Shown here: positions 10,867 through 23,243 of the stretch, one piece after another
Layout: each line of letters starts with the position of its first letter
Numbering within the stretch: position 1 is the first letter of the stretch
Assembly (NCBI GenBank): GCA_027452215.1
Contig: DAIDGQ010000009.1
Coordinates: forward strand, 62,001-126,000
Direction: 5' to 3'
DNA: 64,000 nucleotides
Origin: Granulicella sp.
GTDB lineage: Bacteria > Acidobacteriota > Terriglobia > Terriglobales > Acidobacteriaceae
Translations under genes and position numbers: made by a program
Notes under the pieces: generated by a model
What the model was told of the DNA's origin: nothing
The model's input: the letters and a program-made list of their open reading frames with translations, nothing else
Database searches by the model: none

Positions 10867-11157
10867 ATGATTGAAGGCTGGCGCGACGCTTGGCTGAGAG
10901 AATTCTTCGTCAACGATAGCTACGCAAAGAAGATTCCTTCCGAGCTGCGTGATCGCGTCTTTCGCAAACTGCAGATGATCGACGACGCCTCCTGCGACGC
11001 CGATCTTCGCGTTCCCCCCAGCAACCACTTTGAGAGATTGAGTGGAGCTCTGGAAGGCTTTTGTTCGATCCGTGTGAATGAGCGCTGGCGATTAATCTTT
11101 CGTTGGAGCGAAGGCAACGCGCAGGAGATCTATCTCGACGATCATTCCTATCGATGA
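10867..11157 (+). CDS. Type II toxin, RelE/HigB family
   Basis: MIEGWRDAWLREFFVNDSYAKKIPSELRDRVFRKLQMIDDA...LSGALEGFCSIRVNERWRLIFRWSEGNAQEIYLDDHSYR. Confidence 0.93.
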   Translation: MIEGWRDAWLREFFVNDSYAKKIPSELRDRVFRKLQMIDDASCDADLRVPPSNHFERLSGALEGFCSIRVNERWRLIFRWSEGNAQEIYLDDHSYR

Positions 11158-11499
11158 GTGCGGAGGAGACAAATGTTGCTGACGAAAAGAAAACCCGTAA
11201 CGGTAGGTACGATCCTGGTCGAGGAGTTCCTCGAACCCATGGGCCTGACTCAGACCGACCTCGCCGAGCGCTCCGGGTTGCCGCGCAAGCACGTCAACGA
11301 ACTCTGCCGCGACCGGCGAGCCGTGACCGCCGACACCGCGCTGATCCTCGCCCGTGTCTTCCGCAACTCCGCCGACTTCTGGCTGAATACGCAGCGGCGC
11401 ACCGACCTGTGGGAGGCCCTGAACACGCCACGGAGGGCTGAACGCATCGCCCGCGCCCTACCTATCGATGCCAGAAGCCGCCGTGCCAGAGCCGCCTAG
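11158..11499 (+). CDS. HigA-family XRE antitoxin
   Basis: TVGTILVEEFLEPMGLTQTDLAERSGLPRKHVNELCRDRRAVTADTALILARVFRNSADFWLNTQRRTDLWEA; start either GTG 11158 or ATG 11173. Confidence 0.93.
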   Translation: MRRRQMLLTKRKPVTVGTILVEEFLEPMGLTQTDLAERSGLPRKHVNELCRDRRAVTADTALILARVFRNSADFWLNTQRRTDLWEALNTPRRAERIARALPIDARSRRARAA

Positions 11500-11516
11500 C
11501 GCTGGCACCTCGCAAT

Positions 11517-12413
11517 CTACCTCTGGCACGCAGGGCAATAGACCGTCGTCCGCCCACCCACCACAATCTTCTTCAACCCAGCCCCGCAGTCGTGGCAGCT
11601 CTCCCCCGCGCGTCCGTACACCTTGTGCTCCAGCTGAAAGAACCCGCGAATCCCATCCGCGTCCACATAATCCGACACCGACGATCCACCCAGCTTGATC
11701 GCATGCGCCAGCACCGTCTGCAGCGACGAGTGCAGTCTCGCCAGCTCCGCCTTCGTCAGCTTGCCCGCCTGCTTCCGTGGCCGAATCCCCGCCCGAAACA
11801 AGCTCTCGTCCGCATAAATATTTCCCACCCCATGCAGGATCGACTGGTTCAGCAGCGCCGCCTTGATCGCCAGCTTCCGCCCCTTGAACAACCCCGAAAA
11901 ATCCTCCACAGAAATCGTCGTAGGCTCCGCCCCCGGCCCGGCATACCCTCCCGCCTCGGTCACCACCGACAGCCTCCCAAACCGTCGCGGATCGACAAAC
12001 CGAACCTCCCGTCCATCTCCCAGCGACAGCACCGCGTGCGTATGCAGCGGCAGCGCCACCTCCGCCTGCGACACCAGCAGCCTCCCCGTCATCCCCAAAT
12101 GCACCAGGAACTGCGCCCCAACCGCGTCGCGGAGGTGGCGCGTGTCGTCGTCCTTGCTTTTCTGGCTGTCATTCCGCAGCGCAGCGGAGGAATCTGCTTC
12201 TCTACCACTGCCGCGCGCGAGATCCATCACAATCGTCTTACCCACCCTCCGCACGCGCTCAATCCGAGCCCCCGTCAGCGTCGCGGCAATCTCCTCTTCG
12301 CTGGACTTGAACGTCTGCGGCTTCCCGCTGGTCCACACCCGCTCGATCCTCTGCCCGCGCACCCGAGCATCCACCCCATTCGCAACCGTCTCAACCTCTG
12401 GCAACTCCGGCAT
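11517..12413 (-). CDS. mutM: Formamidopyrimidine-DNA glycosylase with an internal low-complexity insertion
   Basis: MPELPEVETVANGVDARVRGQRIERV...FLVHLGMTGRLLVSQ...CHDCGAGLKKIVVGGRTTVYCPACQR. Confidence 0.96.
   Translation of the reverse strand: MPELPEVETVANGVDARVRGQRIERVWTSGKPQTFKSSEEEIAATLTGARIERVRRVGKTIVMDLARGSGREADSSAALRNDSQKSKDDDTRHLRDAVGAQFLVHLGMTGRLLVSQAEVALPLHTHAVLSLGDGREVRFVDPRRFGRLSVVTEAGGYAGPGAEPTTISVEDFSGLFKGRKLAIKAALLNQSILHGVGNIYADESLFRAGIRPRKQAGKLTKAELARLHSSLQTVLAHAIKLGGSSVSDYVDADGIRGFFQLEHKVYGRAGESCHDCGAGLKKIVVGGRTTVYCPACQR
12171..12193. repeat. Palindromic (REP-like) element inside mutM
   Basis: attccgcagcgcagcggaggaat: ATTCCGC/GCGG(A)GGAAT stem; encodes READSSAALRNDSQ-type peptide on the mutM strand. 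Confidence 0.6.
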
Positions 12414-12422
12414 CGCGTCGTC

Positions 12423-12677
12423 CTAATCCTCATATCCTTCTGCATCTTCGATGCTCACGAGCGACTCGCCTTCCGCATAAACAGTCGAGTCCTTTGCAGA
12501 CGCCATCTCACGCGGATCATTCGCCCATTCCACGTTGTCATAGATCAGATGATGACTGCCATCCATATCCTCGGTCGCACTGAGCAGCCGTGCCATCACT
12601 TCGTGATCGTCATCAAACCTCATGACCACGCGTCGATTCTCGAAGCTGCGCATTCGTTCGAAAGAGACAGGCATCAT
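12423..12677 (-). CDS. Hypothetical small acidic protein, upstream of mutM
   Basis: MMPVSFERMRSFENRRVVMRFDDDHEVMARLLSATEDMDGSHHLIYDNVEW...; same strand, 9 nt before mutM. Confidence 0.65.
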   Translation of the reverse strand: MMPVSFERMRSFENRRVVMRFDDDHEVMARLLSATEDMDGSHHLIYDNVEWANDPREMASAKDSTVYAEGESLVSIEDAEGYED

Positions 12678-12712
12678 TCACCAGCATACTCACTCGCACG
12701 TACACTGCTCTC

Positions 12713-13222
12713 ATGTCCTCGAACACTGTCGCCGACAACTTCCTCGCCTACGCCGCCAGCCGCCTGCAACTCCTGCAAAGGGACATCGCCCGCTGCCTCG
12801 ACAAGCTATCCGACACCCAGATCCATCACCGCGGCGGCGACCATGAAAACTCCATCGCCAACCTTCTGATCCATCTCGAAGGCAACCTGCGCCAGTGGAT
12901 CCTCCACGGCATCGACGACCAGCCCGACATCCGCCAGCGCGACGCCGAATTCGACCTCACGCTCTCCCTCCCCGGTGCCGAAGCCCTCGCCCGCTTCAAC
13001 CGCACCCTCGACGAATCCGCCCGCGTCATCGCCGCCCTCGACCCCGCGCGTCTCCTCACCATCATCGACCCGCAACCCACCGGCATCGCGCGTCACGTCA
13101 CCATCCTCGAAGCCATCTTCAAGATCGTCGGCCACGTAGAAATGCACACCGGCCAGATCATCCTCCTCACCAAGCAGCTAACCGCCTCCGACCTCGATCT
13201 AACCCTCCCCCGCAAGCGTTAA
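12713..13222 (+). CDS. DinB/DUF1572-like protein
   Basis: CLDKLSDTQIHHRGGDHENSIANLLIHLEGNLRQWILHGI...ILEAIFKIVGHVEMHTGQIILLTKQL with DinB-like His spacing. Confidence 0.8.
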   Translation: MSSNTVADNFLAYAASRLQLLQRDIARCLDKLSDTQIHHRGGDHENSIANLLIHLEGNLRQWILHGIDDQPDIRQRDAEFDLTLSLPGAEALARFNRTLDESARVIAALDPARLLTIIDPQPTGIARHVTILEAIFKIVGHVEMHTGQIILLTKQLTASDLDLTLPRKR

Positions 13223-13266
13223 CGCCGCGTCCGAGTGCTCCACATCCCCCCAGTATAAAATGAATC

Positions 13267-14697
<1,431 letters not shown>

Positions 14698-14713
14698 AAG
14701 CAAAACGATCGAC

Positions 14714-14752
14714 GAGCTTCCAGCTCTTAGCTTCTAGCTTCTAGCTCCTAGC
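14714..14752. repeat. Short inverted counterpart (agcttctagcttctagctcctagct) of the downstream heptamer array
   Basis: Direct reading: agcttccagctcttagcttctagcttctagctcctagct. Confidence 0.8.
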
Positions 14753-14830
14753 TCAAGCCCCAAAGCAAACCATTTGAGTCACCACCGAACCCCGACAGCC
14801 CAGGCAACCAGCAACAAGCAAGCAACAATC

Positions 14831-14912
14831 AGCTAGAAGCTAGAAGCTAGAAGCTAGAAGCTAGAAGCTAGAAGCTAGAAGCTAGAAGCTAGAAGCTAGA
14901 AGCTAGAAGCTA
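14831..14912. repeat. Tandem heptamer array (agctaga)n, about 11-12 copies
   Basis: Uninterrupted agctagaagctagaagctagaag... over about 82 nt between purA and the next gene. Confidence 0.95.
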
Positions 14913-14960
14913 AAAGCGGCAGCGAGCAACCAGCGGCACCCAACCGAATAAAAGGAATTT

Positions 14961-15248
14961 ATGATCAGCTTCACCGTACGCATGACCTTCCGCAGTGATG
15001 ATCGCGAAGAGATTATTCAAATCCTCCGCGAGCTTACCCGCCTCTCGCGCCAGGAAGAAGGCTGTGTCAGCTACATCCCGCACTCCGTCGACGGCAATCC
15101 CGACACCATCGTCATCTACGAGCAGTATCGTGACGAGGCCGCCGCCGAGCACCACCGCGCCACCCCGCACTTCGCCAAATACGCCGTCGGAGGCCTCTAC
15201 CAGAAGATGCTCGACCGCTCGCTCGAAACCCTCGTCGCCATCGCCTAA
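14961..15248 (+). CDS. Antibiotic biosynthesis monooxygenase (ABM/YgiN-like) domain protein
   Basis: MISFTVRMTFRSDDREEIIQILRELTRLSRQEEGCVSYIPHSVDGNPDTIVIYEQYRDEAAAEHHRATPHFAKY. Confidence 0.9.
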   Translation: MISFTVRMTFRSDDREEIIQILRELTRLSRQEEGCVSYIPHSVDGNPDTIVIYEQYRDEAAAEHHRATPHFAKYAVGGLYQKMLDRSLETLVAIA

Positions 15249-15313
15249 CCCTTCCACTCGTTTCGCCCGCTCCCGGAATCGCATCCAATCTTTCATGGGA
15301 GCGCGCGAAAACG

Positions 15314-15928
15314 ATGTCAATTCACGCGATCGTTACACAACACTTTGACGTGGCTTCGAATTCCGGTCTAACATCCGGTACACCCATGTTCTCTCCAACG
15401 GTCGGCCGTCTCCCAATGCGAGTTGCACCTTTGCTCTTCGCCACTCTCCTCGGGGTGCCGGCCATGCTTGTCCCTGCGCAGGTGCCTCATCCGCACCACC
15501 AGCACAAGCATCTCGAGAGGGAACAGATCGTTGAGCTCGAAAAAGAGTGGCAGACCGCCGCCCTCGCCAACGACGTCGCCACCATGGACAAGCTCCTCTC
15601 CGACGACTATCTCGGCATCACCGCCACCGGCGAAGTCCTCACCAAGGCCCAGCAGCTCGACCACATGCGAGACCGCGAGCTTGTCCTCACCAGTCTCGAT
15701 ACCTCCGAGCTCAAAATCAAGCTCATCGGCAACATCGCCATCGTCACCTCCCTCGCCCATGTTCAGGGCACCTCCGATGGAGAGCGGCTGCAGGGAGCCT
15801 ACCGCTACACCCGCGTCTATCAGCGCCTCGCCAACGGCTCCTGGAAGATCACCAACTTCGAGGTCACACCCACCACCCGCCTCCACCCCGACTCACCCCA
15901 GCCAGCCCACTCCACCCCTCCGCAATAG
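15314..15928 (+). CDS. Exported nuclear transport factor 2-like / DUF4440 protein
   Basis: Signal-like N-terminus MRVAPLLFATLLGVPAMLVPAQ then EKEWQTAALANDVATMDKLLSDDYLGITATGEVLTKAQQL...; real start probably 15387 or 15417. Confidence 0.8.
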   Translation: MSIHAIVTQHFDVASNSGLTSGTPMFSPTVGRLPMRVAPLLFATLLGVPAMLVPAQVPHPHHQHKHLEREQIVELEKEWQTAALANDVATMDKLLSDDYLGITATGEVLTKAQQLDHMRDRELVLTSLDTSELKIKLIGNIAIVTSLAHVQGTSDGERLQGAYRYTRVYQRLANGSWKITNFEVTPTTRLHPDSPQPAHSTPPQ

Positions 15929-16561
15929 TTCCCACGCAATAGTCCCCACACCAACAGAAAACCCGAGCTTATTTGCCCGGGTCTCTGCACATCTTCGAAG
16001 TTCGGTTAAACCGTAGCCTCGCCACCGTCAGCCGTCAGTTTCGGCAGCCAAATCACGCAACATCGACGCGGGGAACAGGTTTCGCAGCCGACGCAACGCT
16101 CTTGCTTCGGCCCGTTGAAATCACATTCAGCCCCAGCAAGCGCCGCGTCAGCGACCGAGTCCCACCTGTCAGCCGAGCATCTTCCGGCTCATCCAGCATG
16201 TTCGTCAGCAGGTGCGCATTAATCATTGCAAGGCTCTTTCGTCGCGCGGCCGCCCCATCCTGTGGCTGGCTCAAGCTTCTTTCCGAAAACGGAACAGACC
16301 ATGCTGTCCCACCATGTTTTCCATGCCGCGTCTCCCCAAGCGTGGGCAGCAAAGGAGCCGTCATCTTTCTGTTTCCTATGGTGATAGGCGTAAGCGGAGT
16401 GTTTGTCATGGCGCCTCCAGAGGACTGTCGCCAGCGTGCGCAAACTGTCGTCTTCTATTACGACGACACCGCCACCCCACAGGTTGCACGTCGCCCCCGT
16501 AGATCTCGAGCTATAACCGCACACCCTCAGGCTCTGCACCCACACGCCGCGCCCACATTCC

Positions 16562-17164
16562 TCAGCCCGCGCTCGTGCCCGTCGCCGGCTCCATCGCGTC
16601 CGCCGCCAGCGCCGCCCGCAGCCTCCGCCAGCTGTCTCCCAGCATCTCTGGCAAAACCCTCGTCTCCGAGATCACGCTCATGAAGTTTCCGTCCCCCAGC
16701 CACCGCGGAACCGCATGCAGATGCAGATGCTCCGTCACGCCCGCCCCCGCCGCCTTTCCCAGGTTCAGCCCAAAGTTCAGCCCATGCGGCCCATAAACCT
16801 CCTTCAGCACCCTCTCCGCCCTCCGCGACATCCGCAGCAGCTCCTCCGCCTCCTCCAGCGGCAGTTCCGCCAGCGAAGCCTCATGCCGGTACGGCACCAC
16901 CATCAGGTGTCCGCTGTTGTAAGGAAAGGCATTTAGCACCAGGTAGCAGCTCTTCCCCCGCTCCAGCACGTAGATCGAAGCCTCCACCGCCTCCCGGTCC
17001 ATCCCGTGCGCAATCCCATAATCCGCCGCTGTAATCAGGTTGCAAAACACGCAGTGCTGGTCTCCCGGCCACGCCGCCAGCTCCTCAGGGACGCCCAGCT
17101 TCGCCCTCGTCCTGTCCTCGCCCGTCACATACGAATACCGCCACGGTGTCCAAAGATGATCCAT
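16562..17164 (-). CDS. HIT domain protein (Ap4A phosphorylase/hydrolase-like)
   Basis: MDHLWTPWRYSYV...CVFCNLI...LVLNAFPYNSGHLMVVPYRHEASL...GLNFGLNLGKAAGAGVTEHLHLHAVPRW. Confidence 0.93.
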   Translation of the reverse strand: MDHLWTPWRYSYVTGEDRTRAKLGVPEELAAWPGDQHCVFCNLITAADYGIAHGMDREAVEASIYVLERGKSCYLVLNAFPYNSGHLMVVPYRHEASLAELPLEEAEELLRMSRRAERVLKEVYGPHGLNFGLNLGKAAGAGVTEHLHLHAVPRWLGDGNFMSVISETRVLPEMLGDSWRRLRAALAADAMEPATGTSAG

Positions 17165-17355
17165 CGCAGCAGTATAGGCTCTGCCCCAACCCCATCCCTC
17201 GATGTATGCAACCGATCGCCATAATTCCGCGTCAAACACATCGAATCGACCCTCGGGGCAACATCATCAAAAGTCCAGCCGTGAACCGATCGATGAAACG
17301 TCGGTCAAACAACGGTGAAAGATCGCCCCCGAAGTCCGATCATCGGTCATTTGCA

Positions 17356-17384
17356 TTGAAGTTTACTGGTTGCACTGCTACACT
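17356..17384 (+). promoter_or_regulatory. Candidate sigma70-type promoter of rpsA (TTGAAG-N17-TACACT)
   Basis: Direct sequence ttgaag-tttactggttgcactgc-tacact about 190 nt upstream of the rpsA ATG. Confidence 0.5.
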
Positions 17385-17575
17385 TTGATTGAAGCTATGC
17401 GCGCGGGATCCAGTCGCAGGCTCTCATTTTCCATGCTTCACCTCACTCCCGCTGACATCATCGCTTAGGACCCACCCTCTCGGGGGGCAGGATTCACTGC
17501 CGTCTGAAGGCTCTCTGGCCTGATTGACTGATCGTCTCGTTCGAGCGAGCACTGGACCCCGGAGTATCACTCTAC

Positions 17576-19603
<2,028 letters not shown>

Positions 19604-19620
19604 TCGCCGTCTCCGCTCAA

Positions 19621-19654
19621 CAGCAAAGGCCGCCCACCCGGGCGGCCTTTGCTG
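19621..19654 (+). terminator. Intrinsic-type hairpin after rpsA
   Basis: cagcaaaggccgcc-cacc-cgggcggcctttgctg inverted repeat 17 nt after the stop. Confidence 0.85.
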
Positions 19655-19802
19655 TTGTATCCTTCATCTGACTGTCACTCAGCGCACATCGACACAGCCC
19701 CTCCCGGTGCTATCCTTACCCATCGCATTCTCGATTCGGACCATCACTCTCTCTCCGTACCTTCGTACGACACACAAACAAGTGTTGAAGGAAATCTCGC
19801 CT

Positions 19803-21254
19803 ATGCAAAAGTTTCACCTCTCGCGCCTGCACGTCTTTTCCCTCGCGCTTTGCCTACTCATCCTGTCCGCTCAATCGGCCTTCGCCGGCAGCGTCACCAT
19901 CGCCAGTCCGCGCCTCGGCACCTCTGTCTCGGGACCCGTTCCCCTCGCCGCCTCTGCCACTGAATCCGTCCCCTTCCACATCGAAATCTGGGACAACGGC
20001 CAGAAGCTCGGCAACTTCTTCACCCCCTCCGTCAACGCCACGCCGGTCCTGTCGCCAGGAGCCCACATCACCACCGTCCTCGCCGTCTCCAACAACGGAG
20101 TCGTCCTTGACCGCAGCAGCGTCAGCTACAACGTCGCCGCCCCCGCGCCCTCCGGAGGGGTCAGCATCACCAGCCCCACCCCCGGCTCCACCAGCATCAG
20201 CGCCGTCACCATCGCCGCCTCCGCCAACCTCAACGTCCCCTTCCACATGGAGGTCTGGGACAACGGCTACAAGCTCGGCAACGTCTTCTCCTCCCACGTC
20301 GACGGCGTCTATGTCCTTCCCAGCGGCTCCCACGTCCTCACCGTCCTGGCCATCGACACCGCAGGTTCCGTCCTCAGCAACACCAGCGTCAACTACACCG
20401 TAGCCGAAACCTGTTCCAACTCCCTCAACGCCCAGTGCAATCTCGACCAGATCGGCGTCAACAACGTCCAGAACGACTGCAACCCCCAGCAGCAGCTTCT
20501 CTGGGTCGCCAACCCCTGCGGCCCCGGTGTCCAGGGAGTCAACCCGGTCTTCCCGCAAAGCACTCTCATCGAAGCCAAAACCGACCAGGGCACCATCCCC
20601 GACCAAGGCAACCTAACCCTCAACGGCCACTCCCTTCATCTTCAGGAGGTCCAGGCCAGCAACCCCTCGAACGTCCTCTTCCGAGGCCAAAGCCCCACCA
20701 CCACCGCAGGCTCCATCGACTCCCACTGGACCCTCGACCAATACGTCTATCTCCCCAACCCCGCCGCGCATCAGGCTTTCGAAATGGACGCCCAGTACAC
20801 CGCCGGAGGAATCTGGACCAAGTTCTACACTGAGTGCGCCTTTAATCTGCACAACGGTACCGGCTTCTGGGCGGTCTTCGACAGCTCCACCGGAGGCTGG
20901 ATCTTCCTCAACGGCCAGCCTCAAAACGGCCAGACCCCTCCCTCCGTACCCTGCAACCGCAGCCAGTTCTCCCAGCCCTGGTCCGGATCGACCGACCCCT
21001 CCTTCACCGGCTGGCACCACATCGCCTGGTCCTTCCTCCGCGACCCCGACGGCACCGTCACCTTCCAGTCCCTCACCTTCGACGCCACCACCACTCCCAT
21101 CAACTTCAAGCCCAACAGCCAGAGCGGTGGCCGCGTCAGCGACAGCGGAAACTTCAGCGCCCTCATCCAGCTCGACGGAGTCGTCAACACCGACCGCCAG
21201 TACGACGTCGTCGACGCCTACATCAGCGAAGTCAACCTCTTCCACACCCCATAA
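19803..21254 (+). CDS. Secreted protein with two Ig-like tandem modules and C-terminal lectin/laminin-G-like region
   Basis: MQKFHLSRLHVFSLALCLLILSAQSAFAGS signal peptide; repeated VTIASPRLGTSVSGPVPLAASATESVPFHIEIWDNGQKLGNFF / VSITSPTPGSTSISAVTIAASANLNVPFHMEVWDNGYKLGNVF. Confidence 0.75.
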   Translation: MQKFHLSRLHVFSLALCLLILSAQSAFAGSVTIASPRLGTSVSGPVPLAASATESVPFHIEIWDNGQKLGNFFTPSVNATPVLSPGAHITTVLAVSNNGVVLDRSSVSYNVAAPAPSGGVSITSPTPGSTSISAVTIAASANLNVPFHMEVWDNGYKLGNVFSSHVDGVYVLPSGSHVLTVLAIDTAGSVLSNTSVNYTVAETCSNSLNAQCNLDQIGVNNVQNDCNPQQQLLWVANPCGPGVQGVNPVFPQSTLIEAKTDQGTIPDQGNLTLNGHSLHLQEVQASNPSNVLFRGQSPTTTAGSIDSHWTLDQYVYLPNPAAHQAFEMDAQYTAGGIWTKFYTECAFNLHNGTGFWAVFDSSTGGWIFLNGQPQNGQTPPSVPCNRSQFSQPWSGSTDPSFTGWHHIAWSFLRDPDGTVTFQSLTFDATTTPINFKPNSQSGGRVSDSGNFSALIQLDGVVNTDRQYDVVDAYISEVNLFHTP

Positions 21255-21332
21255 ACCTGCTCCCTGCGCGCCTCCCGCGATGTTGACCGGAATCACATTA
21301 CTACGGCAGTAAGGGTGCTATCCTTCCCCATC

Positions 21333-22733
21333 ATGCGCCTCCTCCTCGCCGCCACCCTCCTCGCCGCCGCCGCTTCCGCCCAGCAGCCGGCCCCGGCCGC
21401 CACCCCGGCTCTCGCCCCCGACATCGCCGCCCGGGTCGCCACCATCGCGCAAAAAGTCCTCGCCGACTCCGGAGTCCCCTCCGCCTCCGTCGGCATCGTT
21501 CAGGACGGCCACATCGTCTACACCCAGGCCTTCGGTCTCGCTCGCCTCACCCCGCCTCTCCCCGCCGACGCCTCCATGGCCTACCCCATCGGCTCCATCT
21601 CCAAGCAGTTCACCGCCACCGCCATCCTCATCCTCCAGCAGCAGGGCAAGCTCTCCCTCCAGGACCCCGTCAGCAAATTCTTCCCCGAGCTCACCCGCTC
21701 CTCCGAAGTCAAAATCCTCAACCTCCTCACCCACACCTCCGGCTATCAGGATTACGCCCCCCAGGACTACACCATCCCCGCCTGGACCCAGCCCGGCGAC
21801 CCTCTCGCCGTCGTCCACGAATTCGCCGGCAAGCCCCTCGACTTCGATCCCGGAACCCAGTGGCAGTACTCCAACACCAACTTCGTCCTCGCCGCCCTCA
21901 TCGTCCAGAAGGTCTCCGGCGAGCCCTTCGCCAGGTTCCTCACCGACAACGTCCTCACCCCCGCCCACCTCGACCACGTCCTGAACCTCAACACCGACCA
22001 GTCCCAGCTCCAGGTCACCGGCTACATGCGCAACGCCCTCGCCCCCATCCGTCCCGCCGCCCTCGAGGCCCCCGGCTGGTACTTCGGCGACGGAGACCTC
22101 GCCATGCCCGTCGCCCAGCTCCTCACCTGGGACCTCACCATCCTCAACCAGTCCCTCCTCACCCCCGCCAGCTACAAAGACATGGAGACCCCCTTCATCC
22201 TCAAGGACGACATCAACTCCCACTACGGCCTCGGCGTCGAAGTCCGAACCCGCAACGGCCGCCGCATCATCGAGCACTCCGGTGAAGTCGGCGGCTTCGT
22301 CGCCGAAAACATTCTCTATCCCGACCAGCACGTTGCCATCGCCGTCCTCACCAACCAGGAAGCCTCCGAAGCCGCCAGCCAGATCGCCCAGCAGATCACC
22401 CCTCTCATCCTCGCCCCGGCCGCCGCCCCGGACGCCTTCACCCCCCTGCTCGAAGCCATCCTCACCAGCCTCCAGAAAGGCGAAATCGACCGCGCCCTCC
22501 TCACCCCCGACTGCAACGCCTACTTCAACAAGGACGCCCTCGCCGACTACCAGTCCAGCCTCTCCCCGCTAGGCTCCATCACCTCCGTCACCGCCGAAGG
22601 AAACTCCCTCCGCGGAGGCATGACCTTCAGCATCTACCGCGTCGCCTTCTCCAACGGCACCAACCTCCTCATCACCGTCTACCTCAAGCCCGACGGCAAA
22701 ATCGAGCAGCTATTAGTCCTAGGCAAAGGCTAA
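21333..22733 (+). CDS. Class C beta-lactamase-like serine hydrolase
   Basis: Signal MRLLLAATLLAAAASA; SxxK in PIGSISKQFTATAI; YSN in WQYSNTNF; HSG in IEHSGEVGGF. Confidence 0.92.
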   Translation: MRLLLAATLLAAAASAQQPAPAATPALAPDIAARVATIAQKVLADSGVPSASVGIVQDGHIVYTQAFGLARLTPPLPADASMAYPIGSISKQFTATAILILQQQGKLSLQDPVSKFFPELTRSSEVKILNLLTHTSGYQDYAPQDYTIPAWTQPGDPLAVVHEFAGKPLDFDPGTQWQYSNTNFVLAALIVQKVSGEPFARFLTDNVLTPAHLDHVLNLNTDQSQLQVTGYMRNALAPIRPAALEAPGWYFGDGDLAMPVAQLLTWDLTILNQSLLTPASYKDMETPFILKDDINSHYGLGVEVRTRNGRRIIEHSGEVGGFVAENILYPDQHVAIAVLTNQEASEAASQIAQQITPLILAPAAAPDAFTPLLEAILTSLQKGEIDRALLTPDCNAYFNKDALADYQSSLSPLGSITSVTAEGNSLRGGMTFSIYRVAFSNGTNLLITVYLKPDGKIEQLLVLGKG

Positions 22734-22814
22734 AATCCCCACCCAGCGAACCCTTCCCACGGAGAGCAAGCGGCTCTAAGGTCAGGATTCTTTCCTCATC
22801 TCCTAAAGATTTAG

Positions 22815-22843
22815 TTGACAAATCAAACTCTCCGGCCTAATCT
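22815..22843 (+). promoter_or_regulatory. Strong sigma70-type promoter for blaI (TTGACA-N17-TAATCT)
   Basis: Consensus -35, exact 17-nt spacer, near-consensus -10. Confidence 0.75.
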
Positions 22844-22859
22844 CCTAATCAATTAGGAG
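22842..22859. promoter_or_regulatory. BlaI-type operator palindrome CTCCTAAT-CA-ATTAGGAG
   Basis: Perfect 8-bp inverted repeat, 6 nt before the TTG start of blaI; imperfect second copy ctcctaaagatttag at 22800-22814. Confidence 0.75.
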
Positions 22860-22865
22860 ACACCC

Positions 22866-23240
22866 TTGGCCAAACGAGAAAAGCCCGTCCTCACCAAGCT
22901 TGAACTGCAGATCATGCAGGTCATCTGGAAGCAAGGTGCCAGCACCGTCACCGCCGTCCAGGAAGGCCTCCCGCAGGACCTCGCCTACACCACCGTCCAG
23001 ACCATGCTCAACATCCTCCACCGCAAGGGCAAGCTCAAGCGAGAGCTCCACGGCCGAGCCTTCGCCTACTCTGCCACCGTCACCGAAGCCAAAGCCTCCA
23101 GCCACGCCGTCCGCGATCTCATCGACCGCATGTTCGGAGGCTCCAGTGAAGACCTCGTCATGAGCCTGCTCAAAAACCGCCAGATCGACCCCAAAAAAAT
23201 CGCCGAGCTAACCAAACGCCTCGAAGAAGAGGAGAGCTAG
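22866..23240 (+). CDS. BlaI/MecI/CopY family transcriptional regulator
   Basis: LAKREKPVLTKLELQIMQVIWKQGASTVTAVQEGLPQDLAYTTVQTMLNILHRKGKLKRELHGRAFAYSATVTE; TTG start. Confidence 0.95.
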   Translation: MAKREKPVLTKLELQIMQVIWKQGASTVTAVQEGLPQDLAYTTVQTMLNILHRKGKLKRELHGRAFAYSATVTEAKASSHAVRDLIDRMFGGSSEDLVMSLLKNRQIDPKKIAELTKRLEEEES

Positions 23241-23243
23241 CCC

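Noticed and set aside
14831-14912. CRISPR array
   Set aside because: Contiguous 7-bp tandem repeat with no spacers and no cas genes nearby.
21318-22331. 337-aa minus-strand ORF opposite the serine hydrolase
   Set aside because: Shadow ORF dominated by G/E/V/D; the + strand has signal peptide and catalytic motifs.
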